From JBFMDN01 sp040753915 (GTDB lineage: Bacteria; Desulfobacterota; Desulfomonilia; Desulfomonilales; Desulfomonilaceae), in NCBI GenBank assembly GCA_040753915.1, contig JBFMDN010000035.1, forward strand, positions 1 to 57,036: a stretch of 57,036 nt of DNA. The letters run 5' to 3'. Below, piece by piece: positions 1 to 8,755 of the stretch. The notes beneath the pieces are model-generated. The model was given only the letters and a program-made list of their open reading frames with translations, was not told the DNA's origin and did no database searches. The position numbers were made by a program, and so were the translations under genes. The first letter of the stretch is position 1. The number at the start of each line of letters is the position of its first letter.

Positions 1-47
1 ACCATAGTTGGCCAATAGGATGCCTCTTTCCCTATCCATTCAACGAT

Positions 48-123
48 GGGTCAATCTTGGAGAGCACTCATAATGGTGGGTCAGTTTTCGAGAGCACAGG
101 CGGGTCAATTTTGGTGAGCGTCA
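48..123. mobile_element. Probable IS21-family terminus (multiple end repeats)
   Basis: Three similar ~20-nt motifs of the form GGGTCAATTTTGGAGAGC lie at 48-67, 78-97 and 102-120. Tandem sub-terminal copies of a GGGTCA-type motif are a known property of IS21-family insertion sequence ends, where the transposase binds several sites. No transposase gene is visible because the element would extend left of the window. It ends a few bases before the truncated first CRISPR repeat, so an insertion or a deletion next to one removed the far end of the array. The family assignment rests on motif resemblance only. Confidence 0.4.
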
Positions 124-126
124 AAG

Positions 127-3100
127 CGTAGTCAGGGCATCGATTCGGACGAAAGAAAATCGAAGAGCTCAGGGTGGAATTTTCAACGTGTCGCAATCCC
201 TTCGTAGTCAGGGCATCGATTCGGACGAAGTCAAGGAGCACCTGAAATACGTGCTTGACCTAGCAGGTCGCAATCCCTTCGTAGTCAGGGCATCGATTCG
301 GACCAAGTCTGCAGGCGCCCCTTGCGGGGCGGCGACGTGAATCGTCGCAATCCCTTCGTAGTCAGGGCATCGATTCGGACCCTTATAGCGCGATGGGCGT
401 TCGTAGAGAGCTTCCCAGAGGTCGCAATCCCTTCGTAGTCAGGGCATCGATTCGGACCGCCGACGGCGATTACATCGCCGCGTGCCTGTCGGGGCGTCGC
501 AATCCCTTCGTAGTCAGGGCATCGATTCGGACGGACCACACAGAGTACCGATATTCCGCGCCCTGTGGCGAGGTCGCAATCCCTTCGTAGTCAGGGCATC
601 GATTCGGACGTTAGTCACAGTGTGAATACAGCGGGATACGGGGGTCGCAATCCCTTCGTAGTCAGGGCATCGATTCGGACAACCGAGCCAAACAGGATCT
701 CCAGAGCAGTTGAAGGTGGTCGCAATCCCTTCGTAGTCAGGGCATCGATTCGGACCGACCCCGGGACCGACCCCGGGACCGACCCCGGGACCGACGTCGC
801 AATCCCTTCGTAGTCAGGGCATCGATTCGGACGTCATACGAGCATTGCCCATGCCAATGGCTTTAAGGTCGCAATCCCTTCGTAGTCAGGGCATCGATTC
901 GGACCGCGTTCACCCGAACTGCGCCCCCAAAGGGGGGCACCAATGTCGCAATCCCTTCGTAGTCAGGGCATCGATTCGGACTTTATGGAAAAGAACTTAT
1001 CGTAGTCGTCCGCAACGTGGTCGCAATCCCTTCGTAGTCAGGGCATCGATTCGGACCCAGATGGTAGAGGATATTTTTTTGGCATCACACTTGTCGCAAT
1101 CCCTTCGTAGTCAGGGCATCGATTCGGACTCTCCATTCCAATGGAGGGAATTTCGGAGTGTTTGAGAAGTCGCAATCCCTTCGTAGTCAGGGCATCGATT
1201 CGGACGGGGAAAAATGAGAGACTTCTACGGAAGAGAGTTGATGTCGCAATCCCTTCGTAGTCAGGGCATCGATTCGGACACCAATACTCGCAGAAAACAT
1301 GCCCGAATTGCGGGCATGGTCGCAATCCCTTCGTAGTCAGGGCATCGATTCGGACTCAGAATTGTGCCCCCGAAGGGGGGCACCAGTACGCTGAAAGTCG
1401 CAATCCTTTCGTAGTCAGGGCATCGATTCGGACGCGACTAACGTCGACCAGGGCAACAAGTACGGTGACGTCGCAATCCCTTCGTAGTCAGGGCATCGAT
1501 TCGAACACAACTCCCTCTAGAAGAGGGCAAAAGAAATGAGAAAAAAAGTCGCAATCCCTTCGTAGTCAGGGCATCGATTCGGACCGGAAAAGTGAAGGGG
1601 AAAGGGGCCGAGTCTCGGACCGACGTCGCAATCCCTTCGTAGTCAGGGCATCGATTCGGACACACCATTCGTGATAGGGCAATTATGCAGACCAAGGAAG
1701 ACGTCGCAATCCCTTCGTAGTCAGGGCATCGATTCGGACAGCATGGTTTTTAATTTAAGTGGGGATCGAACGGAATATCGTCGCAATCCCTTCGTAGTCA
1801 GGGCATCGATTCGGACGGGGGAGTTTTTTTGGCAAGAAAAAACCACTTCCGACTATGTCGCAATCCCTTCGTAGTCAGGGCATCGATTCGGACTTCAAAA
1901 TCTCCAAAGGGCGGGTCAACCACCGTGTGAGACTGTCGCAATCCCTTCGTAGTCAGGGCATCGATTCGGACAGATGGATTGTGCGAAGATTGCTGGGATG
2001 CTCGCGAAGCTGAAGTCGCAATCCCTTCGTAGTCAGGGCATCGATTCGGACAGGCCGGGTGCGATACCAGACACAAACAAATCCGCGTAAGTCGCAATCC
2101 CTTCGTAGTCAGGGCATCGATTCGGACACCCGAAGTGCCGCTGCGGCACTTGATCCCCTGCGGTCGCAATCCCTTCGTAGTCAGGGCATCGATTCGGACA
2201 ACAACCCCTGAGGGGATAGGGAAAAGAGAGGGAAAGGGTCGCAATCCCTTCGTAGTCAGGGCATCGATTCGGACAGATACCAACAGAAGTGTTAAACCGA
2301 GGGAATTAGGTCGCAATCCCTTCGTAGTCAGGGCATCGATTCGGACTGAGTCACCAGACCTAACCTTAACCTTGGACGACTAAACGTCGCAATCCCTTCG
2401 TAGTCAGGGCATCGATTCGGACAGAGCAATTTTCCTGATTATGTTGGTAGCGGCGATTATCGTCGCAATCCCTTCGTAGTCAGGGCATCGATTCGGACTT
2501 CGGCCACAGGCATGTGATCATCTGCAAGGGCAGGCTGTGTCGCAATCCCTTCGTAGTCAGGGCATCGATTCGGACGGTAGGTGTGACCTCTAACAGCCCG
2601 ACTACGCCTCGGTCGCAATCCCTTCGTAGTCAGGGCATCGATTCGGACAAAAAATGAAGTTTTTACCGAGTGAGCAAAGGCAGAGTCGCAATCCCTTCGT
2701 AGTCAGGGCATCGATTCGGACCTCCGAGCGGCCGAAGGTGAGCCGCCGAACCGGTGGTGTCGCAATCCCTTCGTAGTCAGGGCATCGATTCGGACAAAAT
2801 GTGGAAGTGTCGGTAAAAGGGGATCAGCTTACAATGTCGCAATCCCTTCGTAGTCAGGGCATCGATTCGGACGAATATTACGCCTTTAGGATGGATATCG
2901 ACGGAGGTCCTGTGTCGCAATCCCTTCGTAGTCAGGGCATCGATTCGGACGGCTCTGTCGGAAAGCAGGGATCTATGATTCAACCTACGTCGCAATCCCT
3001 TCGTAGTCAGGGCATCGATTCGGACTGGGCATAGTGATAACCCAGGAGCGGAAAGAAGTCAAGGGTCGCAATCCCTTCGTAGTCAGGGCATCGATTCGGA

Positions 3101-4763
3101 CGGGACTATAAGGACGACACCGGATACCGCATGAAAGTGGTCGCAATCCCTTCGTAGTCAGGGCATCGATTCGGACGGCTCTTCGGAGCCGGTGGGTATC
3201 AGATTGAAATGACAGAGGTCGCAATCCCTTCGTAGTCAGGGCATCGATTCGGACAGCATCATTAACGACTACAGCTTGTTAGCAGTGGTCGAGGTCGCAA
3301 TCCCTTCGTAGTCAGGGCATCGATTCGGACTGTTGGCTGTAGTCGAGGCAATTGCCGACCACTGCACAGCGTCGCAATCCCTTCGTAGTCAGGGCATCGA
3401 TTCGGACTGTAGGAGAACACAAAACCGTACTAGGAAAAGTCAAAGGTCGCAATCCCTTCGTAGTCAGGGCATCGATTCGGACAGCGAGATAATCGATAGA
3501 TATCTCGCGCTGGCTGGGTAAGTCGCAATCCCTTCGTAGTCAGGGCATCGATTCGGACAATTCACAGTAAAAGGGGACAGTCTCACAATAAAGATAGGTC
3601 GCAATCCCTTCGTAGTCAGGGCATCGATTCGGACGCATGCTTCCGGGGTTATGGTAGCACCCCAAGCACATTTTAGTCGCAATCCCTTCGTAGTCAGGGC
3701 ATCGATTCGGACCACGAGGCCTTGAGGTACGAACTTTCCGCTCCAAAAAGTCGCAATCCCTTCGTAGTCAGGGCATCGATTCGGACGCCAAACATTATGG
3801 GAATCTTTTTAGGTATCTTGAGAAGTCGCAATCCCTTCGTAGTCAGGGCATCGATTCGGACGGAAAGCGTCAAAGCCGGGTTTGACGCTCGGCATAAAGT
3901 CGCAATCCCTTCGTAGTCAGGGCATCGATTCGGACTATTTCGCGGAACTTTAAAAAGCACAACCCTCCAAGCTTAGTCGCAATCCCTTCGTAGTCAGGGC
4001 ATCGATTCGGACGCCAAACATTATGGGAATCTTTTTAGGTATCTTGAGAAGTCGCAATCCCTTCGTAGTCAGGGCATCGATTCGGACTGCTATTTATAAT
4101 TGCTTTACTAGCGGCGATAATCAGTCGCAATCCCTTCGTAGTCAGGGCATCGATTCGGACTGAGTACGCAGCGATTGTGGTAAGGGACTGGAAAAAGTTA
4201 CGTCGCAATCCCTTCGTAGTCAGGGCATCGATTCGGACTGAGATACATAGTACGCCCACGTAGGAATTTTCATAAGTCGCAATCCCTTCGTAGTCAGGGC
4301 ATCGATTCGGACCGTTGCCACCATTGCGGCCGCGCGATGGATGCACCGAAGTCGCAATCCCTTCGTAGTCAGGGCATCGATTCGGACTGGTTAGAAACAG
4401 TGACGACATTTCCCAAGCGCGGCATTGTCGCAATCCCTTCGTAGTCAGGGCATCGATTCGGACTCCAATTCTGCTTGACCATGAAATGGTCAAGCTGTGT
4501 CGCAATCCCTTCGTAGTCAGGGCATCGATTCGGACTTCGATGCCGTCCACATAGACGGCATCACAGAGCTCTACGTCGCAATCCCTTCGTAGTCAGGGCA
4601 TCGATTCGGACATACGATTGCGAGTAGATTTTTTTTGGTCTTGGACTGGGGTCGCAATCCCTTCGTAGTCAGGGCATCGATTCGGACCATGAGAATATGG
4701 GATGCCGAGGCCGGCATCCACCCAAGGTCGCAATCCCTTCGTAGTCAGGGCATCGATTCGGAC
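127..4763 (-). CRISPR. Type III-A CRISPR array, 62 repeats and 61 spacers
   Basis: A 37-nt repeat, on the plus strand starting GTCGCAATCCCTTCGTAG and ending GCATCGATTCGGAC, recurs 61 times in full from 190 to 4763. One truncated copy (last 24 nt) lies at 127-150. Spacers are 34-43 nt. Two repeats carry single changes (1397-1433, C to T; 1470-1506, G to A). The complement ends in GATTGCGAC, the type of 3' end that yields an ATTGCGAC-like 5' crRNA tag, so transcription is most likely on the minus strand from a leader at 4764 onward. The cas operon is also on the minus strand. The repeat has a weak 4-bp stem (CCCT/AGGG). One spacer occurs twice (3787-3824 and 4013-4050). Many spacers are internal hairpins (see findings). 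Confidence 0.98.
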
Positions 4764-4896
4764 CCCACCCCCTTTAACTTACCAAAACCACCACGCTTTG
4801 CAAGCAAAAAACGAGGACCCCAGGGGGTACCGTACGCTAAGGCGCGACCCATTTTTCGAAAATCCCCCTTTCCTGAGTTATCTCAATAGGATATAA
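4764..4896 (-). promoter_or_regulatory. CRISPR leader
   Basis: This non-coding stretch separates the last intact repeat from the cas operon and is on the upstream side of the array if the array is read on the minus strand. The adjoining repeat is perfect, while the opposite end is truncated, as expected for a leader-proximal end. I could not single out one convincing promoter. The assignment is positional. Confidence 0.5.
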
Positions 4897-4921
4897 GAAC
4901 GAGGGTAATTTTCACCCGTTC
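4897..4921 (-). terminator. Hairpin between cas operon and CRISPR leader
   Basis: GAACG and GGGT (4897-4906, with one bulged A) pair with ACCCGTTC (4914-4921) around a 7-nt loop. On the minus strand it is followed by TTATAT, a weak U-tract. It could end cas operon transcription before the leader, or be part of the leader. Confidence 0.3.
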
Positions 4922-5399
4922 TAATTATTCCAAGCACTTGGCCGAAAAAGCGAGAACGCAAAATCGCGCTCGCGGTGTGGCATGAACTTTGGACAAATGC
5001 TACGCAGCACGCGCTCTCCACCCCTCTGTCCTCCCGTTCATCCCGTCCAGAGCCCCTTTCCACCACCCCAGACATGGTCCCTTACTCCGACGTGCATATG
5101 CCCTGGATGGAGAACAACTACCCCAGTCACTGAAAGATGTCCAGCGAATCCGGATTCTCCCGGAAGGCTGCACGAGCTTGCCGACGCCCTCATTCGTGCG
5201 TGTCGGTTCTCCCAGGACGGTCGCCCGGTTCAGGCAGCGTCCCTGATCGTGGGTGCTTCAGTCCTGGGAGTGCTGGGTAGTGAGACGGCTTGGTGGAGGT
5301 TTCCTTCGGCCAAGCGGTTGGCCATATCCGCAGGAGAGCCGGCAATGCACGTGCATCGCCCTCGGCCGATGTCTTGGACCAAGGGGAGTGGCGTGAAAT
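4922..5399. other. Gene-free region between cas operon end and leader
   Basis: No reading frame here has a convincing start, ribosome binding site and recognisable product. A plus-strand frame (4982-5407) is open but its product is low-complexity and proline-rich at the N-terminus, and it runs into the 3' end of csx1. It could hold a degraded gene. Confidence 0.5.
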
Positions 5400-6686
5400 C
5401 TATTTGATCAAGAAAGTTGTGGTCTCGATTGTATTTTCCAAGGCCTTCTCGAACTCGTCCGCTTTCTTCGGGTTATCTCCGTACCCCGCGTGGTCCACGT
5501 CGTTGCGATACGCCTTGAGCTTATTCCACGGTTTCTTGAAAAGCTTTCGCAGCTCCGAATTTTCGCGAAGAGTCTCGACGTATTTTCGTGTTGTTTCAAG
5601 GAATTCGGCGGACTTGCCGGTCCAATCCTTTTCATTTTTGTTCACGCAAACCACAGAGCCGGGGCCTGTCTCCCTGACACGACGGTCATGGGGATCAAGT
5701 CCGGCAGACCTGGCCAAGTGCGACACCAGGGTTTCCTGCAATATGGTCAACCCTTGTTGGATAAGCTTGTGCCGAAGGCACCATCGAGCCGCCGCTATAC
5801 CATCAGTGACCTCGTCTCCTCGAAAATCGTCAAGCCCTTGCTCCAGCAGGTGCATTAAATCTTTGAAAGCGGGACGGGCATCGTTGGCTTCACAATCGCG
5901 AACGGCCTGCTTGAGCGCCATAGCGCTGTCACTGAGAGAGCGACCTCTGCACGTGGCAATGTTCATGGTGAACTCGAGCATCTTCTCGGCCACTTCACTA
6001 ACAGTGCCTGAAGAGTCACGGCTGCTCTCCGTGCGAGCCAACTCTGCGGCAGCCCGAGCGTCACCTGTTTCCAGAAATCGATCAATTGCAAGCGTCCAGT
6101 CGAGCAGCTTGTCAAACGGTGTAAGGTCAAAGATTGGTACATTGCGGTCCTTCACGTCCATGGCTCTGACTGCTTCGAGGCTGCCAAGGGCTTCGAGGGC
6201 TCCATAATCGATACTTCCCAGGGTCACCTTCTTCAACGTCTTCGCGTAATGCACAACGATCATGACCAGCATGGGGATCGACCGGAACGAGTGCGTGATA
6301 TCGAACACGACCTCATCACCCTGATCGAGGCGGCTGAATATGGACATGAAGATCGCCCAGATTTCATCTTCGTTCCTGCCCTCAGGGATGAGGACGTTCT
6401 GTATGGTCGCGCTCGTTCCGATAGCCTCGAGACATCTTTTCAGGCCCTGTCGCTTCAGTACAGCTCCATTGCGTTCCTTGTGACCGTCGTCCAGCCAGTT
6501 CTTCCTGTAGGCTTCGTCCGTGGTGAAAATGAGAATTCGGTCATTGTCGCTCCATCCGCTGCACCGATACGCGACGGTTGCCTCCTGGACAAAGCGGACG
6601 TTTTCGGCCACGAGATTCCCACTCGCGTAGTAGTTGCACGGGAGATAATCATTCGTGCCCAGCACTGAAATATAGACGTTTGCCAT
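5400..6686 (-). CDS. csx1: Csx1/Csx2-family CARF-HEPN ribonuclease
   Basis: This is a predicted accessory effector of type III CRISPR. Cyclic oligoadenylate made by Cas10 binds the N-terminal CARF domain and activates a C-terminal HEPN RNase that cuts RNA non-specifically. The N-terminus has the Rossmann-like start (VYISVLGTNDY) and the hallmark DITHSFRSIPM motif near residue 130, typical of Csx1/Csx2 proteins. Near the C-terminus, RNDVDH gives the R-x4-H HEPN catalytic signature. I chose the ATG at 6686 because it opens MANVYISVLG; an in-frame TTG lies two codons upstream. It starts 2 nt after the csx20-like stop and is the last gene of the cas operon. About 428 residues, a normal family length. 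Confidence 0.92.
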   Translation of the reverse strand: MANVYISVLGTNDYLPCNYYASGNLVAENVRFVQEATVAYRCSGWSDNDRILIFTTDEAYRKNWLDDGHKERNGAVLKRQGLKRCLEAIGTSATIQNVLIPEGRNEDEIWAIFMSIFSRLDQGDEVVFDITHSFRSIPMLVMIVVHYAKTLKKVTLGSIDYGALEALGSLEAVRAMDVKDRNVPIFDLTPFDKLLDWTLAIDRFLETGDARAAAELARTESSRDSSGTVSEVAEKMLEFTMNIATCRGRSLSDSAMALKQAVRDCEANDARPAFKDLMHLLEQGLDDFRGDEVTDGIAAARWCLRHKLIQQGLTILQETLVSHLARSAGLDPHDRRVRETGPGSVVCVNKNEKDWTGKSAEFLETTRKYVETLRENSELRKLFKKPWNKLKAYRNDVDHAGYGDNPKKADEFEKALENTIETTTFLIK

Positions 6687-6688
6687 GA

Positions 6689-7078
6689 TCAAACCCCGTA
6701 TTCTCTGAAGTAGCGATGGCGAAAGCGACGGACCTTGATGGAGCCGTCCTCTTGACGTTCTTCTGTAGCTGTTCTTTCAGTAGTGGAACATATGGGAATC
6801 AGGCCGTGCTCCAGGGAGAAACTCACCATGAGGTAGGTTGCTCCGAAGTCGCCCTCCACGAGAACGTAATCCCCGGCCTGGGCACAATCCATGACCCACT
6901 CTTTGACAGGAGCAATCCAGTCGCCGAGTGCCGTAAGGGTCGCAGGGACCGAGGTCCATATTCGCTGCAGGTCTTGGGGCAAGGGCACAATCTCGGTGAC
7001 ACCCAGGACGGTTGAAGCGTCCAATTGCTGTTTCGGTGTGAGGGCATGGTTGAACAGAAGAAGCATCCTAGATGCCAT
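6689..7078 (-). CDS. csx20: Csx20-like CRISPR accessory protein (candidate ring nuclease)
   Basis: A small protein of 129 residues lies between csm5 and csx1. From the ATG at 7078, which has AAGGA about 10 nt upstream, the product starts MASRMLLLFNHALTPKQ, followed by DASTVLGV and PLPQDLQRIW. This pattern resembles Csx20, a small CRISPR-associated family seen with type III effectors and proposed to act on cyclic oligoadenylate as a ring nuclease. A longer frame from a TTG at 7177 lacks a good ribosome site. Tight linkage to a CARF effector fits a role in switching off cyclic oligoadenylate signalling. The family call is from memory of the motif and moderately sure; the enzymatic role is inference. 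Confidence 0.68.
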   Translation of the reverse strand: MASRMLLLFNHALTPKQQLDASTVLGVTEIVPLPQDLQRIWTSVPATLTALGDWIAPVKEWVMDCAQAGDYVLVEGDFGATYLMVSFSLEHGLIPICSTTERTATEERQEDGSIKVRRFRHRYFREYGV

Positions 7079-7227
7079 GAATGAAAGTCCTTTCGTCGGG
7101 TTTCTCCAGTCTTGGAAGAGAAGATTGTAAATTTCGGTTATTGAGCGGGTTTCAAGGCGCGAAGCATATACCCGCAAGTGCAGCGGATTGGTTCACATGC
7201 CCTTTTAGCCACAGATAACCGCGAGCC

Positions 7228-8754
7228 TTATTCTCCCAGAATCTCCTTAACTTTTGCGACCTTCTTGAGTTGCTTCGGTGAGCATTCCTTTTTCTTCCAC
7301 TTGCCCGCTCTGATCCAGTAATCCTTAAGCGCTGCGGCCACCGCTTCGTTGGTCTCGAATTCATCGATCTTCTGATAGATTGCCACAACCTCGTTCTCAG
7401 TCACATCCGCACTTTGGATAAGCGCAACAGCCTGCTCGGTTTTGGTCATACTTGCCAGATCCGCTTGCTGTTGCGCTTTCTTCGCTTTTATGCACCGCTC
7501 TTCAATGCGCTGCCATTCCGCTTCCTGTGCCGATCTCTTTGCGGTCTCTTGAGCGGCTTCGATCCGCTGCCGAAGATCGTCCAACCTGATCCGTTCCCGG
7601 AGCTCGCGCTCGGCCCTCCGGTCCCGCTCGATTTCTTCCATCCTGCGTTCCTGGTCCTCTTTCAGGGGAACGAGAGCGACCCAACCGAACGGTTGGAGCC
7701 CCGACTTTGACATCGGCTTCCGGGATTCCGCGGCGAGCCACAGGGTCGTAGCGCTGGCACTCCACCGCGCATTTGTAGTGCCTGGCTGCATGATCCGGAT
7801 GTTGCGATACCCTTCGACCGTGACACACTCCGCACCGGAGTGCCGCCCAATTCGCAGGAGGTGTGAACCGTTGACCGCGTTCCGATTCTCCAGTCCTACG
7901 CCAATCTTCCGTAACTGATCGTCTTCCAGGGCCTTCTGTTTCCGGAAGAATTGATGGAGACTATCCAGGAGGGGTTGTATGCGTAACGGAGACTTGATCG
8001 GCGAGCCCCGCTCGGCCATTTCCAGTCTTATCGTGCCGGTGAACTCCGCGCCGGGCTCGACAACCTCCAGGACTTGGTACGGGCCGCTTGGCTCAAAGCT
8101 GGACGGAACCTTTTTCTCGTTTACTGCATAGACAATCCTCGTTTTTACCTCGCCGACAGGCACGAAGTCCGAGATCTTCAGCAGTCGGAAGGGATCCTGG
8201 ACGATCCCCCGGAAGCCGCGGTCAAGTTGGAGAAGCCGCTCCTCCAATTCGCGGTCTGCTCCCGGACGCCTCACATCAATCCGTATGTTTGCACCCGTTG
8301 CCAGAGCATTGAGGTACGCTGTCCTCATCGCGCCCTTGATTCCGGAGCCAGGGAGATATGGCCGTTGGTCGTATGAAAGGAAGGCTGTCCTCGCGATTGA
8401 AAACTCGTTGAGCTCTCTGCCGATCCTTGCCTCGTCCGACAGTGGAATCTCAAGTGCTTGTCCGTAATGCTGCACGAACCCGGAGCATAAGGCCACATCA
8501 CGGCCCTGGGCGGGTCGCCCCCTGAGGAACTTGTAGAGCTCGAGGATAGACCCGACTGTCCCTTGTCGGCAGATCTCAGAGATACGCTTCCGGTCGGCTT
8601 CCTCGAGCGAAATGATAAAGTCGAGAGGATCGAACAGGATCATGCGATCATGTTCTGCGTCCACCACGAAGCTCATAGGCTCGTACACTTCGTCGCAGCC
8701 GATGTGCACAGGAGTGAGAACCTTTATGAGAAATTTGTCTGGTGTCACAGTCAT
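7228..8754 (-). CDS. csm5: Csm5, type III-A RAMP subunit with long C-terminal extension
   Basis: Csm5 caps the crRNA 3' side of the Csm complex and helps crRNA maturation. The N-terminus (KVLTPVHIGCDEVYEP) is the typical RAMP start, followed by DPLDFI and the glycine-rich LPGSGIKGAMRTAYLN loop near residues 130-145. At 508 residues it is longer than usual for Csm5 (commonly about 350-400). The extra ~150 C-terminal residues, from about 360, are Arg/Glu/Gln-rich and probably coiled coil, then end in a Lys-rich tail. The start at 8754 almost touches the csm4 stop, so the two are probably translationally coupled. Confidence 0.93.
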   Translation of the reverse strand: MTVTPDKFLIKVLTPVHIGCDEVYEPMSFVVDAEHDRMILFDPLDFIISLEEADRKRISEICRQGTVGSILELYKFLRGRPAQGRDVALCSGFVQHYGQALEIPLSDEARIGRELNEFSIARTAFLSYDQRPYLPGSGIKGAMRTAYLNALATGANIRIDVRRPGADRELEERLLQLDRGFRGIVQDPFRLLKISDFVPVGEVKTRIVYAVNEKKVPSSFEPSGPYQVLEVVEPGAEFTGTIRLEMAERGSPIKSPLRIQPLLDSLHQFFRKQKALEDDQLRKIGVGLENRNAVNGSHLLRIGRHSGAECVTVEGYRNIRIMQPGTTNARWSASATTLWLAAESRKPMSKSGLQPFGWVALVPLKEDQERRMEEIERDRRAERELRERIRLDDLRQRIEAAQETAKRSAQEAEWQRIEERCIKAKKAQQQADLASMTKTEQAVALIQSADVTENEVVAIYQKIDEFETNEAVAAALKDYWIRAGKWKKKECSPKQLKKVAKVKEILGE

Positions 8755-8755
8755 G

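Noticed and set aside
285..4896. Many short reading frames inside the CRISPR array with repeated peptides
   Set aside because: They are translations of the repeat and spacers, with no ribosome sites; the array explains them fully.
4982..5407. Plus-strand 141-codon frame beside the leader
   Set aside because: Low-complexity proline-rich start, no ribosome site, and it runs into csx1; no family resemblance.
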